A DNA stretch of 64,000 nt, from assembly GCA_902595625.1 (NCBI GenBank), contig CACJQQ010000002.1:1-64000 (forward strand), read 5' to 3'. Under the pieces are notes generated by a model. The model saw only the letters and a program-made list of their open reading frames with translations. It searched no databases and was not told where the DNA came from. Below are positions 30,915-42,175 of the stretch, piece after piece (within the stretch, counting starts at the first letter, position 1; every line of letters begins with the position of its first letter). Source of the DNA: an uncultured Pelagibacteraceae bacterium (lineage in GTDB: Bacteria > Pseudomonadota > Alphaproteobacteria > Pelagibacterales > Pelagibacteraceae). The position numbers and the translations under genes are program-made.

Positions 30915-31590
30915 TAACTCTTTTTATAATACCATTTGAAATAAACAACTTGTAATCAGCCCTGTTGGCAAGTTCTCTATTATGGGTTGCAAAGATAATA
31001 GTTTTTTTTAATTTTTTTAATTTTAAAAAGTAAGAAAATATTTCTTTAGAATTTTTATAATCAAGATTTCCAGTGGGTTCGTCAGCTAATATTAAATCTG
31101 TTTCTGCAATCAAAGCTCTCGCAATTGCTACTCTTTGCTGTTCTCCACCTGAAAGCTCATTTGGAAAATGATTAGATCTCTCTAAAATTTGAACCGATTT
31201 TAAAATTTTTTTAGCTCTTTCTTCAGCTAATCTCTGATCATTTCCTTTAATAATTAATGGCATCATTACATTTTCGATAGCGGTGAAATCAGTTAATAAA
31301 TTATTGTCTTGAAAAATTATCGAAATATTATTTCTTCTTATTTCATCTTTTTTTTCATCATTAAATTTTCTTGTAGAATTCTCGTTTATTTTAATTTCAC
31401 CTTTTGTTGGTTCATCTAATAATGCTATCAGGTGTAATAAAGAAGATTTTCCTGATCCTGAAGGTCCAACTAAAGCAACTAAATCACCTTTTTTTATTTT
31501 GATATTCAAATCCTCAAAAAGTGTAATATCGCCATCAAAATGTTTATAGGTTTTTTTTAGTTTAATAATTTCTACTAAAATCTTACTCAT
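30907..31590 (-). CDS. lolD: Lipoprotein-releasing ABC transporter ATP-binding protein
   Basis: 227 aa; GPSGSGKSSLLHLIALLDEPT, LSGGEQQRVAIARAL; next to LolC/E permease. Confidence 0.92.
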   Translation of the reverse strand: MSKILVEIIKLKKTYKHFDGDITLFEDLNIKIKKGDLVALVGPSGSGKSSLLHLIALLDEPTKGEIKINENSTRKFNDEKKDEIRRNNISIIFQDNNLLTDFTAIENVMMPLIIKGNDQRLAEERAKKILKSVQILERSNHFPNELSGGEQQRVAIARALIAETDLILADEPTGNLDYKNSKEIFSYFLKLKKLKKTIIFATHNRELANRADYKLFISNGIIKRVNA

Positions 31591-32815
31591 ATTTTAATGC
31601 TCTAAATGTTTTCATTTTTGAAATATTATTTGCAGGAATATAAGACGCTACTGCTGAAACTAATAAAGAAAGAAAGAAAATTATCAATATTGAATTAAAA
31701 TTTATTTCGCTTGGTAATTTTTCTAAAAAATAAATATCGGAAGGAAATATTTCTAAATTAAAAACTGTTGATAAAAATAATCTTAATTTTTCTATATTTA
31801 GTGAAAAAATAATTCCAACTATAATTCCGGTTAATGTGGCAAAAAAACCTATCGAAAAACCAGTTAAAAAAAAAGATTTTTTGATAGAAGAATTATTTAA
31901 ACCTAAAGTCTTTAAAATTGCTATCTCCTTAGTTTTGTTTTTTATTAATATTGTTAATCCTGAAATTATATTAAATGCAGCTACTACAATTATTAAAGTA
32001 AGAATAATAAACATTACATTTCTTTCAACTTTAAGAGCGCTAAAAAAAGATTTATTCAAATCAGCCCAGGAGTAAACATAATAGTTTGGAAAAGATTCTT
32101 GAATTTTAACTTTTAACTCATCAGCTTCCATCGGATCGTCTAAATATATTTCAATATTTTGGTCTGCTGAGTCCTTATCAAAAATTGATAATGCATCTTC
32201 TGTATTCAAAAAAATAACATTTTGATCAAATTCTAAAAACCCAGTACTAAATGTACCAGCTATTTTAAAATTTTCTTGTTTTGGCAAACTTCCAATAGGC
32301 GTGGAAATAAAAGCTGACGACATTAAATTAATTAGATCACCATCTTTTAGATTTAAATTAAATGCAAGTTCCGTTCCTACAAAAACATAATTTTTTTTGA
32401 AATCTTTAATACTGCCACTTGTTATATTTTTTTCTAAAAATTCTTTAATTTTTTTTTCGTTTTTATTTACACCTTTTAGTATTAAACCTTTTGCTTTGTT
32501 GTTGCTTATGACTATTCCCTCACCAGAGTAAGTTTTACTCATACTTATGTTATTGTATTTTTTTTTTAAATCATCAATAAATCTATCTTCAATAACGAAA
32601 CTATTTGGTTGAACAACAACATGGGGATTTAAACCTAAAATTTTTTTTGTTAAATCATTCTTAAAACCATTCATAACTGACATAACAATTATTAAAATTG
32701 CTACCCCAAGCATAATTCCTAAAAAAGAAAAAATAGAAATTATTTTTAAAAAACCCTCTTTTTTTTTAGGCCTAAGATTTCTAGACGAAATTAATCTTTC
32801 TACTTTTGTGAACAA
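31583..32815 (-). CDS. Lipoprotein-releasing ABC transporter permease LolC/LolE family
   Basis: 410 aa; FLGIMLGVAILIIVMSVMNGF, C-terminal three TM FtsX-like domain. Confidence 0.92.
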   Translation of the reverse strand: MFTKVERLISSRNLRPKKKEGFLKIISIFSFLGIMLGVAILIIVMSVMNGFKNDLTKKILGLNPHVVVQPNSFVIEDRFIDDLKKKYNNISMSKTYSGEGIVISNNKAKGLILKGVNKNEKKIKEFLEKNITSGSIKDFKKNYVFVGTELAFNLNLKDGDLINLMSSAFISTPIGSLPKQENFKIAGTFSTGFLEFDQNVIFLNTEDALSIFDKDSADQNIEIYLDDPMEADELKVKIQESFPNYYVYSWADLNKSFFSALKVERNVMFIILTLIIVVAAFNIISGLTILIKNKTKEIAILKTLGLNNSSIKKSFFLTGFSIGFFATLTGIIVGIIFSLNIEKLRLFLSTVFNLEIFPSDIYFLEKLPSEINFNSILIIFFLSLLVSAVASYIPANNISKMKTFRALKYE

Positions 32816-32819
32816 AATA

Positions 32820-34133
32820 TTATTTTTTAAGTTTAGATTTTATATCTTCTAGACTTAACATTTCACTCTCAGAATTCAATTCTTTAAACTCTAATTTATT
32901 TTCTTGAGATTTTGATCCAATAATAATTTGAAAAGGGATGCCTATTAAGTCATGTTTTTTAAATTTATTTGACATATTCTCATCAACATCATCTAACAAT
33001 ACGTCAATATTTTGTTTTTTTAATTCTTGATATATTTTTTCAGCTTTTTTTAAGTTTTCTTTGTTATTTTTGCTTATACTTGGAATGATAACTACTTCAA
33101 ATGGTGAGATTGACTTAGGCCATTTCATAATTCCATTATTGTAATTTGCCTCAATTGCAGCGCCTACAAGTCTAGAAACTCCAATACCATAAGATCCCAT
33201 TTTTACAGAAATTTTCTTCCCACTTTTATCATCAATTAAACAATTCATTGGTTTTGAATATTTATCACCAAAGTAAAAAATATGTCCGACCTCAATTCCT
33301 TTTGTTTTAATCTGATTTTGTTTATCAACTTCAGAATTGAATTTTTTTTCATCAAATTTTTCATCTGTTGCTGCGTAAATATCTGTAAAATCCTTTCTCA
33401 TTTCTGAAAGAGATTCATCGGTAGAATCATATTTATCTAAATTTATCTCAAATATTCTTTTATCTGCAAATATTTGACTCTCGCCAGTTTCTGCTAAAAT
33501 TATAAATTCGTGTGAAAGATCTCCGCCTATAGGACCAGTATCTGCTGCCATTGGTATAGCTTTTAAGCCTAATCTATTAAACGTTTTTAAATAAGAAAAA
33601 AACATTTTGTTATAAGATTTTTTTGCATCATCGTCTGTTAAATCAAATGAGTAAGCATCTTTCATAAAAAATTCTTTGCACCTCATTACACCAAATCTTG
33701 GTCTGATCTCATCTCTAAACTTCCATTGTATATGATAAAGTATTTGCGGAAGTGATTTATATGATTTAACACTTGATCTAAAAACATCTGTAATTAATTC
33801 TTCATTGGTAGGTCCATAAAGCATTTCCCTTCCTTGCCTATCTTTAAATCTTAACATCTCATCACCGTAATCATCATACCTGCCGCTCTCTTTCCAGATT
33901 TCAGCTGATTGTATGGTTGGCATTAGCATCTCTTGAGCTCCAATAGAATTTTGTTCCTCTCTCACTATTTGCTCAATTTTTTTCATTACTTTAAATCCTA
34001 ATGGTAACCAGGAGTAAATGCCTGCTGAAGATTGTCTAATCATTCCTGTTTGTAACATTAATTGATGAGACTTAATTTTAGCCTCTGCAGGTAAATCTTT
34101 AGTTATTGGAATAAATAATTTTGATAGATACAT
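32820..34133 (-). CDS. proS: Prolyl-tRNA synthetase (short, alphaproteobacterial type without insertion domain)
   Basis: 437 aa; GIYSWLPLGFKVMKKIE, GPTNEELIT, RPRFGVMRCKEFFMKDAYSF. Confidence 0.96.
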   Translation of the reverse strand: MYLSKLFIPITKDLPAEAKIKSHQLMLQTGMIRQSSAGIYSWLPLGFKVMKKIEQIVREEQNSIGAQEMLMPTIQSAEIWKESGRYDDYGDEMLRFKDRQGREMLYGPTNEELITDVFRSSVKSYKSLPQILYHIQWKFRDEIRPRFGVMRCKEFFMKDAYSFDLTDDDAKKSYNKMFFSYLKTFNRLGLKAIPMAADTGPIGGDLSHEFIILAETGESQIFADKRIFEINLDKYDSTDESLSEMRKDFTDIYAATDEKFDEKKFNSEVDKQNQIKTKGIEVGHIFYFGDKYSKPMNCLIDDKSGKKISVKMGSYGIGVSRLVGAAIEANYNNGIMKWPKSISPFEVVIIPSISKNNKENLKKAEKIYQELKKQNIDVLLDDVDENMSNKFKKHDLIGIPFQIIIGSKSQENKLEFKELNSESEMLSLEDIKSKLKK

Positions 34134-34134
34134 T

Positions 34135-34389
34135 TTATTGTAAATATTTTCTTAAATTTAACAAATCAAATTCAACTAGATAATATATTACAATAAAAAT
34201 TATTGAAGTAATTATCGTAGTAATTAAAAATTTTTTAGCTATTTTGGGATTATTAGGTGCTCCAGGATCGACTCCTTCTATCCTTTCTTTAAATTTTTCT
34301 TTATTTGATTGAATTCCAACGGGCAATACTGCAAAAAAAATTATCCACCATATTAATACATAAACTATAATTGAACCGGTTATACCCAC
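34135..34389 (-). CDS. DUF1467 family small membrane protein
   Basis: 84 aa, two TM; WWIIFFAVLPVGI, DPGAPNNP; between proS and rnj. Confidence 0.8.
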   Translation of the reverse strand: MGITGSIIVYVLIWWIIFFAVLPVGIQSNKEKFKERIEGVDPGAPNNPKIAKKFLITTIITSIIFIVIYYLVEFDLLNLRKYLQ

Positions 34390-36050
34390 TAGATTCTCAC
34401 TATATTTATATTTGTAAAAGGTTTTTTCCCAGTTTTTTCTCTAATGATTCTTCTGCAATTTTGTTTAATGGTCTCAATTAAATTTTTTTGTTGATTTTTA
34501 TTGTCTAAAGAAAAAGTTCTACAAATGTTAAAAATTTCGTCTTCCATATCAAAAATAAAATGCTCAGAGTTTTCTTTTTCCGGAATGCCTCTGAATGAAA
34601 TAATTGGTTTTTTTATTTTTCCGTTATTAGATACTAAAAGCGTAATTTCCAAGTATCCATTTATTGATAAATTTTTTCTATCTTTAATTGATTGAGCATC
34701 TGTTTCAACGTTGACACTTCCGTCTAAATAAACTCTTCCCGATGGTGCTTTATCAACTACTTTAGGAGCATCTCCAGGTAAAAGTTTAATTATATCTCCA
34801 TTTTCAATTAATAATGTTTTTGGAACTTGCATTTCTTTTGCAAAATTCACATGCTCTTGCATATGTCTGTGCTCACCATGTACCGGGATAACGCTTTTTG
34901 GTTTTACCCATTTGTACATATCTTTTAAATCATCTCTATTTGGATGACCGGATACATGTACAAAAGCATTTTCCTCACTTATAATTTCAATATTATTTCT
35001 GACTATTTGATTTTGTAAGTTGTAAAGTTTTTTTTCATTTCCTGGAATTATTTTTGAAGAAAAAATCACACAATCTCCATCCTCTAAAAAAACTTCTGGG
35101 TGAGAGCCATTAACAATTCTGTTCATTGCTCCCATTGGTTCTCCTTGACTGCCAGTTGCTAGATAAAGAATTTTATTTTTTTTAACTTTTTTCGCTTCCC
35201 TTGGTTCAATTGGATCAATTAATCCTTTTAAATAACCACACTTTTTAGCAGCTTTAAATATTCTATGCATTGACCTGCCCACCAAACAAATAGCTCTCCC
35301 TGTTTTTTTAGCACAATAAAATATTGACTCCATTCGAGCCACGTTTGAAGCAAATGAAGTAACTAAAATTCTTTTTGTTTTTAATTCCATGATACGTAAT
35401 AAGCTATCTCTTACGTCGGACTCTGATCCTGCTCTTCCAGGGCTGAAAATATTGGTTGAGTCACATATCATTGCTGAAACACCTTCATCACCAATTTTTT
35501 TTAGTTTATCTTCGTCAATTTTATTTCCAATTAATGGGTTCGGATCTATTTTCCAATCTCCTGTATGTAAAATTGTTCCCAAAGGCGTTTTAATACTTAA
35601 TCCATTTGGCTCTAAAATTGAATGAGTAAGAGTTACAAAATCTATTTCAAAGTCCCCTAGTTTAATTTTACTATTTAATGGAACAATTTTTAAAAAAGAA
35701 GAAATATCAATTTTTTTTTCTTTGAATTTTTCAGTTATTAAGGCTGCAGTAAAAGGTGTAGCATACAACTTACATTTTAAATCAGGCCAAATATGCGCTA
35801 CTGCACCGATATGGTCTTCATGAGCATGTGTTAAAACGATACCTAACAGATCATTTTTTTTATCAATTATAAAACCCGGGTCAGGCATAATTAAATCAAT
35901 ACCTGGAATAGAGTCGTCTGCAAAGGTCACACCTAAATCAACGATAATCCATTTTTGATTGTCCTCTTTACCGTATGCATAAAGATTCATATTCATGCCT
36001 ATTTCTCCTGACCCACCTAAAGGACAAAAAAGTAATTCTTCTCTACTCAT
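34389..36050 (-). CDS. rnj: Ribonuclease J
   Basis: 553 aa; metallo-beta-lactamase THAHEDHIGA, HTGDWKIDP, beta-CASP HVSGHP, PVHGEHRH. Confidence 0.93.
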   Translation of the reverse strand: MSREELLFCPLGGSGEIGMNMNLYAYGKEDNQKWIIVDLGVTFADDSIPGIDLIMPDPGFIIDKKNDLLGIVLTHAHEDHIGAVAHIWPDLKCKLYATPFTAALITEKFKEKKIDISSFLKIVPLNSKIKLGDFEIDFVTLTHSILEPNGLSIKTPLGTILHTGDWKIDPNPLIGNKIDEDKLKKIGDEGVSAMICDSTNIFSPGRAGSESDVRDSLLRIMELKTKRILVTSFASNVARMESIFYCAKKTGRAICLVGRSMHRIFKAAKKCGYLKGLIDPIEPREAKKVKKNKILYLATGSQGEPMGAMNRIVNGSHPEVFLEDGDCVIFSSKIIPGNEKKLYNLQNQIVRNNIEIISEENAFVHVSGHPNRDDLKDMYKWVKPKSVIPVHGEHRHMQEHVNFAKEMQVPKTLLIENGDIIKLLPGDAPKVVDKAPSGRVYLDGSVNVETDAQSIKDRKNLSINGYLEITLLVSNNGKIKKPIISFRGIPEKENSEHFIFDMEDEIFNICRTFSLDNKNQQKNLIETIKQNCRRIIREKTGKKPFTNINIVRI

Positions 36051-36793
36051 ATTAATTCTTTATAAACATTTGCTATACCATTTATAGTAATATTTTGATC
36101 AACTGTAGCATTCTTTTTAATAATTTTTTTAAAAAAATTTGCATAACCACCTGTTAATATTACTTTAAAATTTTTTTTATTTTTTGAAATTATTTTGTTG
36201 ATAATATTATTTATTAAACCTTCATATCCCCAAACAAATCCTGCGTTTAATGCTTCTTTAGTATTTTTTCCAAATTTTTTTTGTTTAAAACTCAAATTAA
36301 TTAATGGAAGTAATGCAGTAGCTTTGTTTAAATTATTAATAGAAAGTTTTACACCCGGCGCGATCACGCCGCCCTCATATATACCATTTTTGATAACGTC
36401 AAATGTCGTTGCTGTACCAAAATCTATTACTAGGCAGTTTTTAAATTTTTTTACACCTATTGCATTTGCAATTCGATCTGAACCTAACTGTTTTTTATTT
36501 TTAATATTTATTTTTATTATCTTATTCAAATTTAAATTTTTTAACTCTAAAACTTTATATTTTTTTAACTTCAAACTCTTTTTGATATTTATTAGTACTT
36601 TTGGTACAACACTTGAAAATAAAAATATTGGATTAATATCTTTGTTATATTTTTTTCTAATAATATTTTTTATTAGATCGCCTCTTAGCATCTTAAAAGT
36701 TTCAAAATTATAAGATCTTAAAATTTTAAAGCTATTATTTAAAATACATATTTTTGTTGAGGTGTTGCCTATGTCACCAATTAAATATTTCAT
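36047..36793 (-). CDS. coaX: Type III pantothenate kinase
   Basis: 248 aa; DIGNTSTKI, GSDRIANAIG, VIDFGTATTFDV. Confidence 0.93.
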   Translation of the reverse strand: MKYLIGDIGNTSTKICILNNSFKILRSYNFETFKMLRGDLIKNIIRKKYNKDINPIFLFSSVVPKVLINIKKSLKLKKYKVLELKNLNLNKIIKINIKNKKQLGSDRIANAIGVKKFKNCLVIDFGTATTFDVIKNGIYEGGVIAPGVKLSINNLNKATALLPLINLSFKQKKFGKNTKEALNAGFVWGYEGLINNIINKIISKNKKNFKVILTGGYANFFKKIIKKNATVDQNITINGIANVYKELI

Positions 36794-37359
36794 AATTTTT
36801 TAATGAATTTTTTTAACTCCGAAAAAGAATTTCGATTGACTTTAAGTAAAAATTTTTCATAAATTTTTTTAATCATAATAAATAGTTTTTTATTATCTAT
36901 ATTTTTTTTTGTAATATGTTTCAAAGAAGTAGAGGAAAAACTACTATTTTTTGGTTCTAAATTAGTATTTATTCCTATTCCTATTATTAAAAATTTTTTT
37001 TCTGTATTAATAACAGTTTCTTGCAAAATTCCACAAATCTTTTTTCCTTCAAATAGTAAGTCATTTGGCCATTTAATTTTTATCTTTCTGGAAAACTTTT
37101 TAACGAGAACACTTTTTAATATATATGCATTTAAAACTGCAAATTTTTTAAAATCTAGTTTAGTTTTATTCATGCTAAAGAAAATGGTTATAAATAGGTT
37201 TCCTTTTTTAGAAATCCATTTTTTTCCCATCGTCCCTCTTCCTTTAGTTTGCTTCTCAGATAAGATAATTGTCGGCTTAATATTTTTTTTCTTAATTAGT
37301 AAATGAGCTATATCATTTGTGCTTTTAACACTTTTAAATTTAATTGATCTTAATTTCAT
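36790..37359 (-). CDS. birA: Biotin-[acetyl-CoA-carboxylase] ligase
   Basis: 189 aa; STNDIA, EKQTKGRGTMGKKWISKKGNLF, KWPNDLLFEGKKICGIL. Confidence 0.92.
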   Translation of the reverse strand: MKLRSIKFKSVKSTNDIAHLLIKKKNIKPTIILSEKQTKGRGTMGKKWISKKGNLFITIFFSMNKTKLDFKKFAVLNAYILKSVLVKKFSRKIKIKWPNDLLFEGKKICGILQETVINTEKKFLIIGIGINTNLEPKNSSFSSTSLKHITKKNIDNKKLFIMIKKIYEKFLLKVNRNSFSELKKFIKKL

Positions 37360-38774
37360 TAATTCAAAAATAATGTATCTACAACATTATTTAAAATTGA
37401 AGGATATAAGAAGAAAGTTAATAATATGCTACAGCTTATAAAAATTGATAATTGTGCAAATTTATTTTTTGTTACATCAAAACTTATAACGCTGTCATCA
37501 AAATAAATAGTCTTGATTATTTTTAAATAATAAAAAGCAGATATTACTGTAGTCAGCAATCCTATTATCGCTAAAGCATACATCTTTTGTTCAACCACAG
37601 CAGTAAAAACATAAAATTTGGCAAAAAACCCTCCAAGTGGTGGAATGCCGGCTAAAGAAAATAAGATTACTAAAAATGAAATAGCTAACATTGGATGTTT
37701 TTTTGAAATGCCTGATAAGTCAGAAATATTTTCTTTGTACTCGCCATCTTTTTTTAACAAATACAAACATGAAAAAGCCCCTATATTCATTACAACATAA
37801 ATAGAAATATAAACTATTGCACTTTCATAACCGGGGATCACACCTGTTGCTAAGCCTGCTAAAGCGTATCCAATGTGTCCTATTGAACTATAAGCTAATA
37901 ATCTCTTAACATTTTTTTGCCCAATTGCAGCGACTGCGCCTAAAATCATCGAAGCTATAGATATAAAAATAATTATTGTTTGCCACTCCATTAATATTTT
38001 TGAAAAAGGAATAAGCATAAACTTTATAAAAACAGCTAGTCCGGCAACTTTTGGAACTACTGCAAAATAACTTGTTATTGATGTTGGCGCTCCTTGATAC
38101 ACATCAGGTGTCCACATATGAAAAGGAACGGCTGAAACTTTAAATGCAAGCCCAACCAAAATAAATACCATTGCGAATACTGCGCCGGTATTTTCTTTTC
38201 CTAATTCGTTTGAAATTAAATCAAAATTAGTTGATCCAGTAAATCCATAAAGTAAAGAACAACCGTAAAGTAATAAACCTGATGATAAAGCGCTTAAAAC
38301 AAAATATTTTATACCTGACTCGGACGACTTTAAATTGTCTCTATCAATTGAAGCTAAAATATATAGTGATAATGATTGTAGCTCTAAACCCAAATAAAAT
38401 AAAATTATATCATTAGAACTTACCATGAAGAACATTCCTAAAATTGAGAGCAATATTATTATTGGATACTCAAATTTTGCCAATTTATTATCTAAAATAA
38501 AATTTTTTGATGAATTAAGTACAAATAAGCTTGAGATAAGTATCAATATTTTAAAAAAATTTGAAAAAGCATCTCGTGTGAAACTTTCTAAAAATATTTT
38601 TTCTTCATTATTTGAACCATTTAAAATTATCGTTACCGTCAATAAAATTATTAATGAAGTTAGGTTGAAGATTAAATTAAAACTATTTTTTATGAATACC
38701 CCGAGCATCAAGATAGAAAATATTGATAATGTTAAAAAGATTTCTGGAAGTAGTATATTTAAATTATTTATCAT
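37359..38774 (-). CDS. nuoN: NADH-quinone oxidoreductase subunit N
   Basis: 471 aa multi-TM; VPFHMWTPDVYQGAPTSITSYFAVVPK. Confidence 0.96.
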   Translation of the reverse strand: MINNLNILLPEIFLTLSIFSILMLGVFIKNSFNLIFNLTSLIILLTVTIILNGSNNEEKIFLESFTRDAFSNFFKILILISSLFVLNSSKNFILDNKLAKFEYPIIILLSILGMFFMVSSNDIILFYLGLELQSLSLYILASIDRDNLKSSESGIKYFVLSALSSGLLLYGCSLLYGFTGSTNFDLISNELGKENTGAVFAMVFILVGLAFKVSAVPFHMWTPDVYQGAPTSITSYFAVVPKVAGLAVFIKFMLIPFSKILMEWQTIIIFISIASMILGAVAAIGQKNVKRLLAYSSIGHIGYALAGLATGVIPGYESAIVYISIYVVMNIGAFSCLYLLKKDGEYKENISDLSGISKKHPMLAISFLVILFSLAGIPPLGGFFAKFYVFTAVVEQKMYALAIIGLLTTVISAFYYLKIIKTIYFDDSVISFDVTKNKFAQLSIFISCSILLTFFLYPSILNNVVDTLFLN

Positions 38775-38775
38775 A

Positions 38776-40263
38776 TTAATTTAAACCCTCTTTTTGAACA
38801 GCTATTTCATAGTTATTTATTAAATTGTCTACTGAAACATTTAAAGTTTCCATTAACGGAACCGGATAAAAACCAAAAAAAATAACGAGAAAAGCTAATA
38901 TACCTAACATGATGATCTCTGATTTATTTACATCTTTTAAATTTTTAATTTGATCGTTTTTTGTTTCACCAAAAATAACTCTCTTTGTGAGCCAAAGCAT
39001 ATATGCAGCTCCTAAAATAACTCCAAATGTGGCTAACATTGCAACTAAATAATTCTTCTGGAAGGTTCCTGTTAAAACTAAAAACTCACCTAAAAAGCCA
39101 GACGTTCCTGGAAGGCCCAATCCAGCTAAAGCAAAAACTATAAACAAAAAAGAATATTTTGGTAAATAATTTACTAATCCGCCGTAGGTACTTATCATTC
39201 TGGAATGCAATCTATCATAAACAACTCCCACGCAAAGGAAGAGAGCTGCTGAAATCAATCCATGACTTATCATCTGAAAAACACTCCCTTCAATTCCTTG
39301 TTTGGTAAATGTAAATATTCCAAGAGTTACATAACCCATATGGGCAACTGATGAATATGCAATTAATTTTTTCATATCTTCTTGCATTAAAGCCACTAAA
39401 GAAGTGTAAATAATAGCAATAATACTTAATGTAAAAATTAATGGTGTAAAAAATTCTGAGGCTAGTGGAAACATAGGTAAAGAAAATCTCAAAAAGCCAT
39501 ATCCAGCCATTTTTAAAAGTATTGCAGCTAGTATTACAGATCCAGCTGTAGGCGCTTCAACATGTGCATCAGGTAACCAAGTGTGAACCGGCCACATAGG
39601 CATTTTCACAGCAAAAGAACTGAAAAAAGCTAACCATAATAAGTTTTGATACTCTTTAGGTATTTTAATTTGGTAAATTTGAGTGACATCAGTTGTTCCT
39701 GTTATCCAATAGATTGCAATAATGGCAACAAGCATCAAAACTGATCCCAATAGAGTAAATAGAAAAAATTTAAAAGCTGAGTACACTCTTCTTGGTCCGC
39801 CCCAAATCCCTATGATTAAAAACATTGGGATTAACCCAGCCTCAAAAAATAAATAAAATACGACTAGATCTAATGAGCAAAAAACTCCAATCATGAACGT
39901 TTCTAATATCAAAATCGCTATTAAAAACTCTTTAACTCTATCTTTAACACTATTTATGCATGAGATGATACAAATAGGAGTTATTAATGTTGTAAGGACT
40001 ATAAAAAGGATTGAGATTCCGTCTATGCCGAGTTTAAACTTAATAAAATCATTAATCCAAGATTGTTCCTCTAAAAATTGAAAATCTGCTGATGTATAAT
40101 CCATTGAATACCAGACAAATAAAGACAAAATAAATGTTGCTAAACTACTAAATAAAGAAATGTAAATTGCGCTATTATTGTTTTTTTGCCCTCTGGATAT
40201 GAAGATAAAGAGAGAACTTACTAATGGTAAAAATATAAGAGTAGATAAAATAGGAAAATCCAT
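38776..40263 (-). CDS. nuoM: NADH-quinone oxidoreductase subunit M
   Basis: 495 aa multi-TM; PMWPVHTWLPDAHVEAPTAGSVILAAILLKMAGYG. Confidence 0.96.
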   Translation of the reverse strand: MDFPILSTLIFLPLVSSLFIFISRGQKNNNSAIYISLFSSLATFILSLFVWYSMDYTSADFQFLEEQSWINDFIKFKLGIDGISILFIVLTTLITPICIISCINSVKDRVKEFLIAILILETFMIGVFCSLDLVVFYLFFEAGLIPMFLIIGIWGGPRRVYSAFKFFLFTLLGSVLMLVAIIAIYWITGTTDVTQIYQIKIPKEYQNLLWLAFFSSFAVKMPMWPVHTWLPDAHVEAPTAGSVILAAILLKMAGYGFLRFSLPMFPLASEFFTPLIFTLSIIAIIYTSLVALMQEDMKKLIAYSSVAHMGYVTLGIFTFTKQGIEGSVFQMISHGLISAALFLCVGVVYDRLHSRMISTYGGLVNYLPKYSFLFIVFALAGLGLPGTSGFLGEFLVLTGTFQKNYLVAMLATFGVILGAAYMLWLTKRVIFGETKNDQIKNLKDVNKSEIIMLGILAFLVIFFGFYPVPLMETLNVSVDNLINNYEIAVQKEGLN

Positions 40264-40267
40264 TTTT

Positions 40268-42175
40268 TTAATTTAAAATCAAATAAGTAAGTAGAATTGA
40301 TAAACCTATCAACATTACAAAAGCATAATCATATATAAATCCTGTTTGAAAAATACCTGCTTTGTCGGAAAGTTTTTTTATTAATTTTGAAATACCGTCA
40401 GGGCCAAATCTATCTATAAAACCTAAGTCACCTTTTTTCCAAAAAAAAGAGCCAATTTTCTTAGCAGGTTTCACAAATAACAATTCGTATAGTTCATCTA
40501 TATACCATTTATTAAGTAAAAAATTATAAAGTGGTAAATTAGTATTTTTAAATTCCTCTAGAATTTTAGTATTAGAAATAAAATAGTAATATGAGATCGG
40601 TATAGAAATTACTACTAATACTGGTGTTAAAATTAAAAACCATATAGGGATCGGATCATGTTTTATTTCATTTAGAAAAAATATTGATGACTGCCAGAAT
40701 TCAATACTGTGATGACCAATAAATGTCGTTTTAAAAAAGTAACCAGCAAAAATTGCACCAATAGCTAACAATAATAAAGGACCTAACATAACAAAAGGAG
40801 ACTCATGAGTCTCATTTATTGGTACTTTCAAATTATTGTATGGACCGTGAAATGTTTTAAAAAATAATCTCCAAGAATAAATTGAAGTTAAAAATGCCGT
40901 AAAAATTCCAATTGTTGCCGCATAGTTCCCTAAGGAAGAATTTTTTAAATAAGCAAATTCAATAATTGCATCTTTAGAGTAAAAACCAGATAAAAATGGA
41001 AATCCGGTTAACGCCAAAGTTCCTATCAACATAAAAACATAGGTATAAGGAAGTTTTTTTCTCACCCCACCCATATTCCTTATATCTTGTTCATCTTTGA
41101 ACGCATGAATTACAGATCCAGAACCTAGAAATAATAAAGCTTTAAAAAAAGCGTGAGTGAATAAATGGAACATTGCTACATGATAAGCACCTACACCTGC
41201 AGCAAAAAACATGTAACCTAATTGGCTACAAGTTGAGTAAGCAACTATTTTTTTGATATCATTCTGAACAAGAGCAACTGATGCTGCAAAAATTGCAGTA
41301 ATCATTCCAACTATTGTAACTAGGTTCAAAGCAGTTTGAGAATATTCAAACAGCGGAGAACATCTCACAACTAAAAACACACCGGCTGTCACCATTGTAG
41401 CTGCATGAATAAGTGCTGAGACTGGTGTGGGCCCTTCCATGGCATCTGGTAACCAAGTATGTAATAAAAATTGGGCTGACTTACCCATCGCTCCAATAAA
41501 TAAAAATAAACAAATCAATGTGATTAAAGTTGTCTCAAAACCAAAGAATACCAATTTTTTTTCAATAAATTGTGGAGCTAATTCAAAAACTTCTTGAAAA
41601 TTTATCGTACCGAAATAAAAAAATATTAGAAAAATTCCAATCGCTAAACCAAAATCACCTACCCTGTTTACGATAAAAGCTTTTATTGCTGCGTTATTTG
41701 CGCTCTCTTTTTTATACCAAAAACCAATTAACAGATAAGAACATAGCCCTACTCCCTCCCAGCCAAAGAATAATTGAAGAAAGTTATCTGACACAACGAG
41801 AACTAACATTGAAAATGTAAATAGTGATAAGTAAGACATAAATCTTGGTTTGTGCGGATCATGGCTCATGTAGCCAATGGAATAAATATGTACCAATGCT
41901 GAAACAAAAGTGACAACTACTAGCATCACTGAACTTAAAGGATCAATATTTATTGACCAATTAGCTACAAAATTTCCTGAGCTGATCCATTCAAATATTT
42001 TAAAATTTCCGTATGTATTACTTTGAATTCCATTCCAAAACAAAATTATTGAAAACACAGCTGAAATACTTACGAATAAGCTCGTGGTAATTTCAGAAAA
42101 ATATTTAATTAATGATTTACCTAAAAAGCCAAGTATAGATCCAACTAGGGGTAAAAAAATTACAGCGTACTCCAT
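40268..42175 (-). CDS. nuoL: NADH-quinone oxidoreductase subunit L
   Basis: 635 aa; GWEGVGLCSYLLIGFW, HTWLPDAMEGPTPVSALIHAATMVTAGVF. Confidence 0.97.
   Translation of the reverse strand: MEYAVIFLPLVGSILGFLGKSLIKYFSEITTSLFVSISAVFSIILFWNGIQSNTYGNFKIFEWISSGNFVANWSINIDPLSSVMLVVVTFVSALVHIYSIGYMSHDPHKPRFMSYLSLFTFSMLVLVVSDNFLQLFFGWEGVGLCSYLLIGFWYKKESANNAAIKAFIVNRVGDFGLAIGIFLIFFYFGTINFQEVFELAPQFIEKKLVFFGFETTLITLICLFLFIGAMGKSAQFLLHTWLPDAMEGPTPVSALIHAATMVTAGVFLVVRCSPLFEYSQTALNLVTIVGMITAIFAASVALVQNDIKKIVAYSTCSQLGYMFFAAGVGAYHVAMFHLFTHAFFKALLFLGSGSVIHAFKDEQDIRNMGGVRKKLPYTYVFMLIGTLALTGFPFLSGFYSKDAIIEFAYLKNSSLGNYAATIGIFTAFLTSIYSWRLFFKTFHGPYNNLKVPINETHESPFVMLGPLLLLAIGAIFAGYFFKTTFIGHHSIEFWQSSIFFLNEIKHDPIPIWFLILTPVLVVISIPISYYYFISNTKILEEFKNTNLPLYNFLLNKWYIDELYELLFVKPAKKIGSFFWKKGDLGFIDRFGPDGISKLIKKLSDKAGIFQTGFIYDYAFVMLIGLSILLTYLILN

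Noticed and set aside
36195-36713. 172-aa + strand ORF over coaX
   Set aside because: Antisense to a clear pantothenate kinase; F/L/I-rich shadow ORF expected from AT-rich coding DNA.
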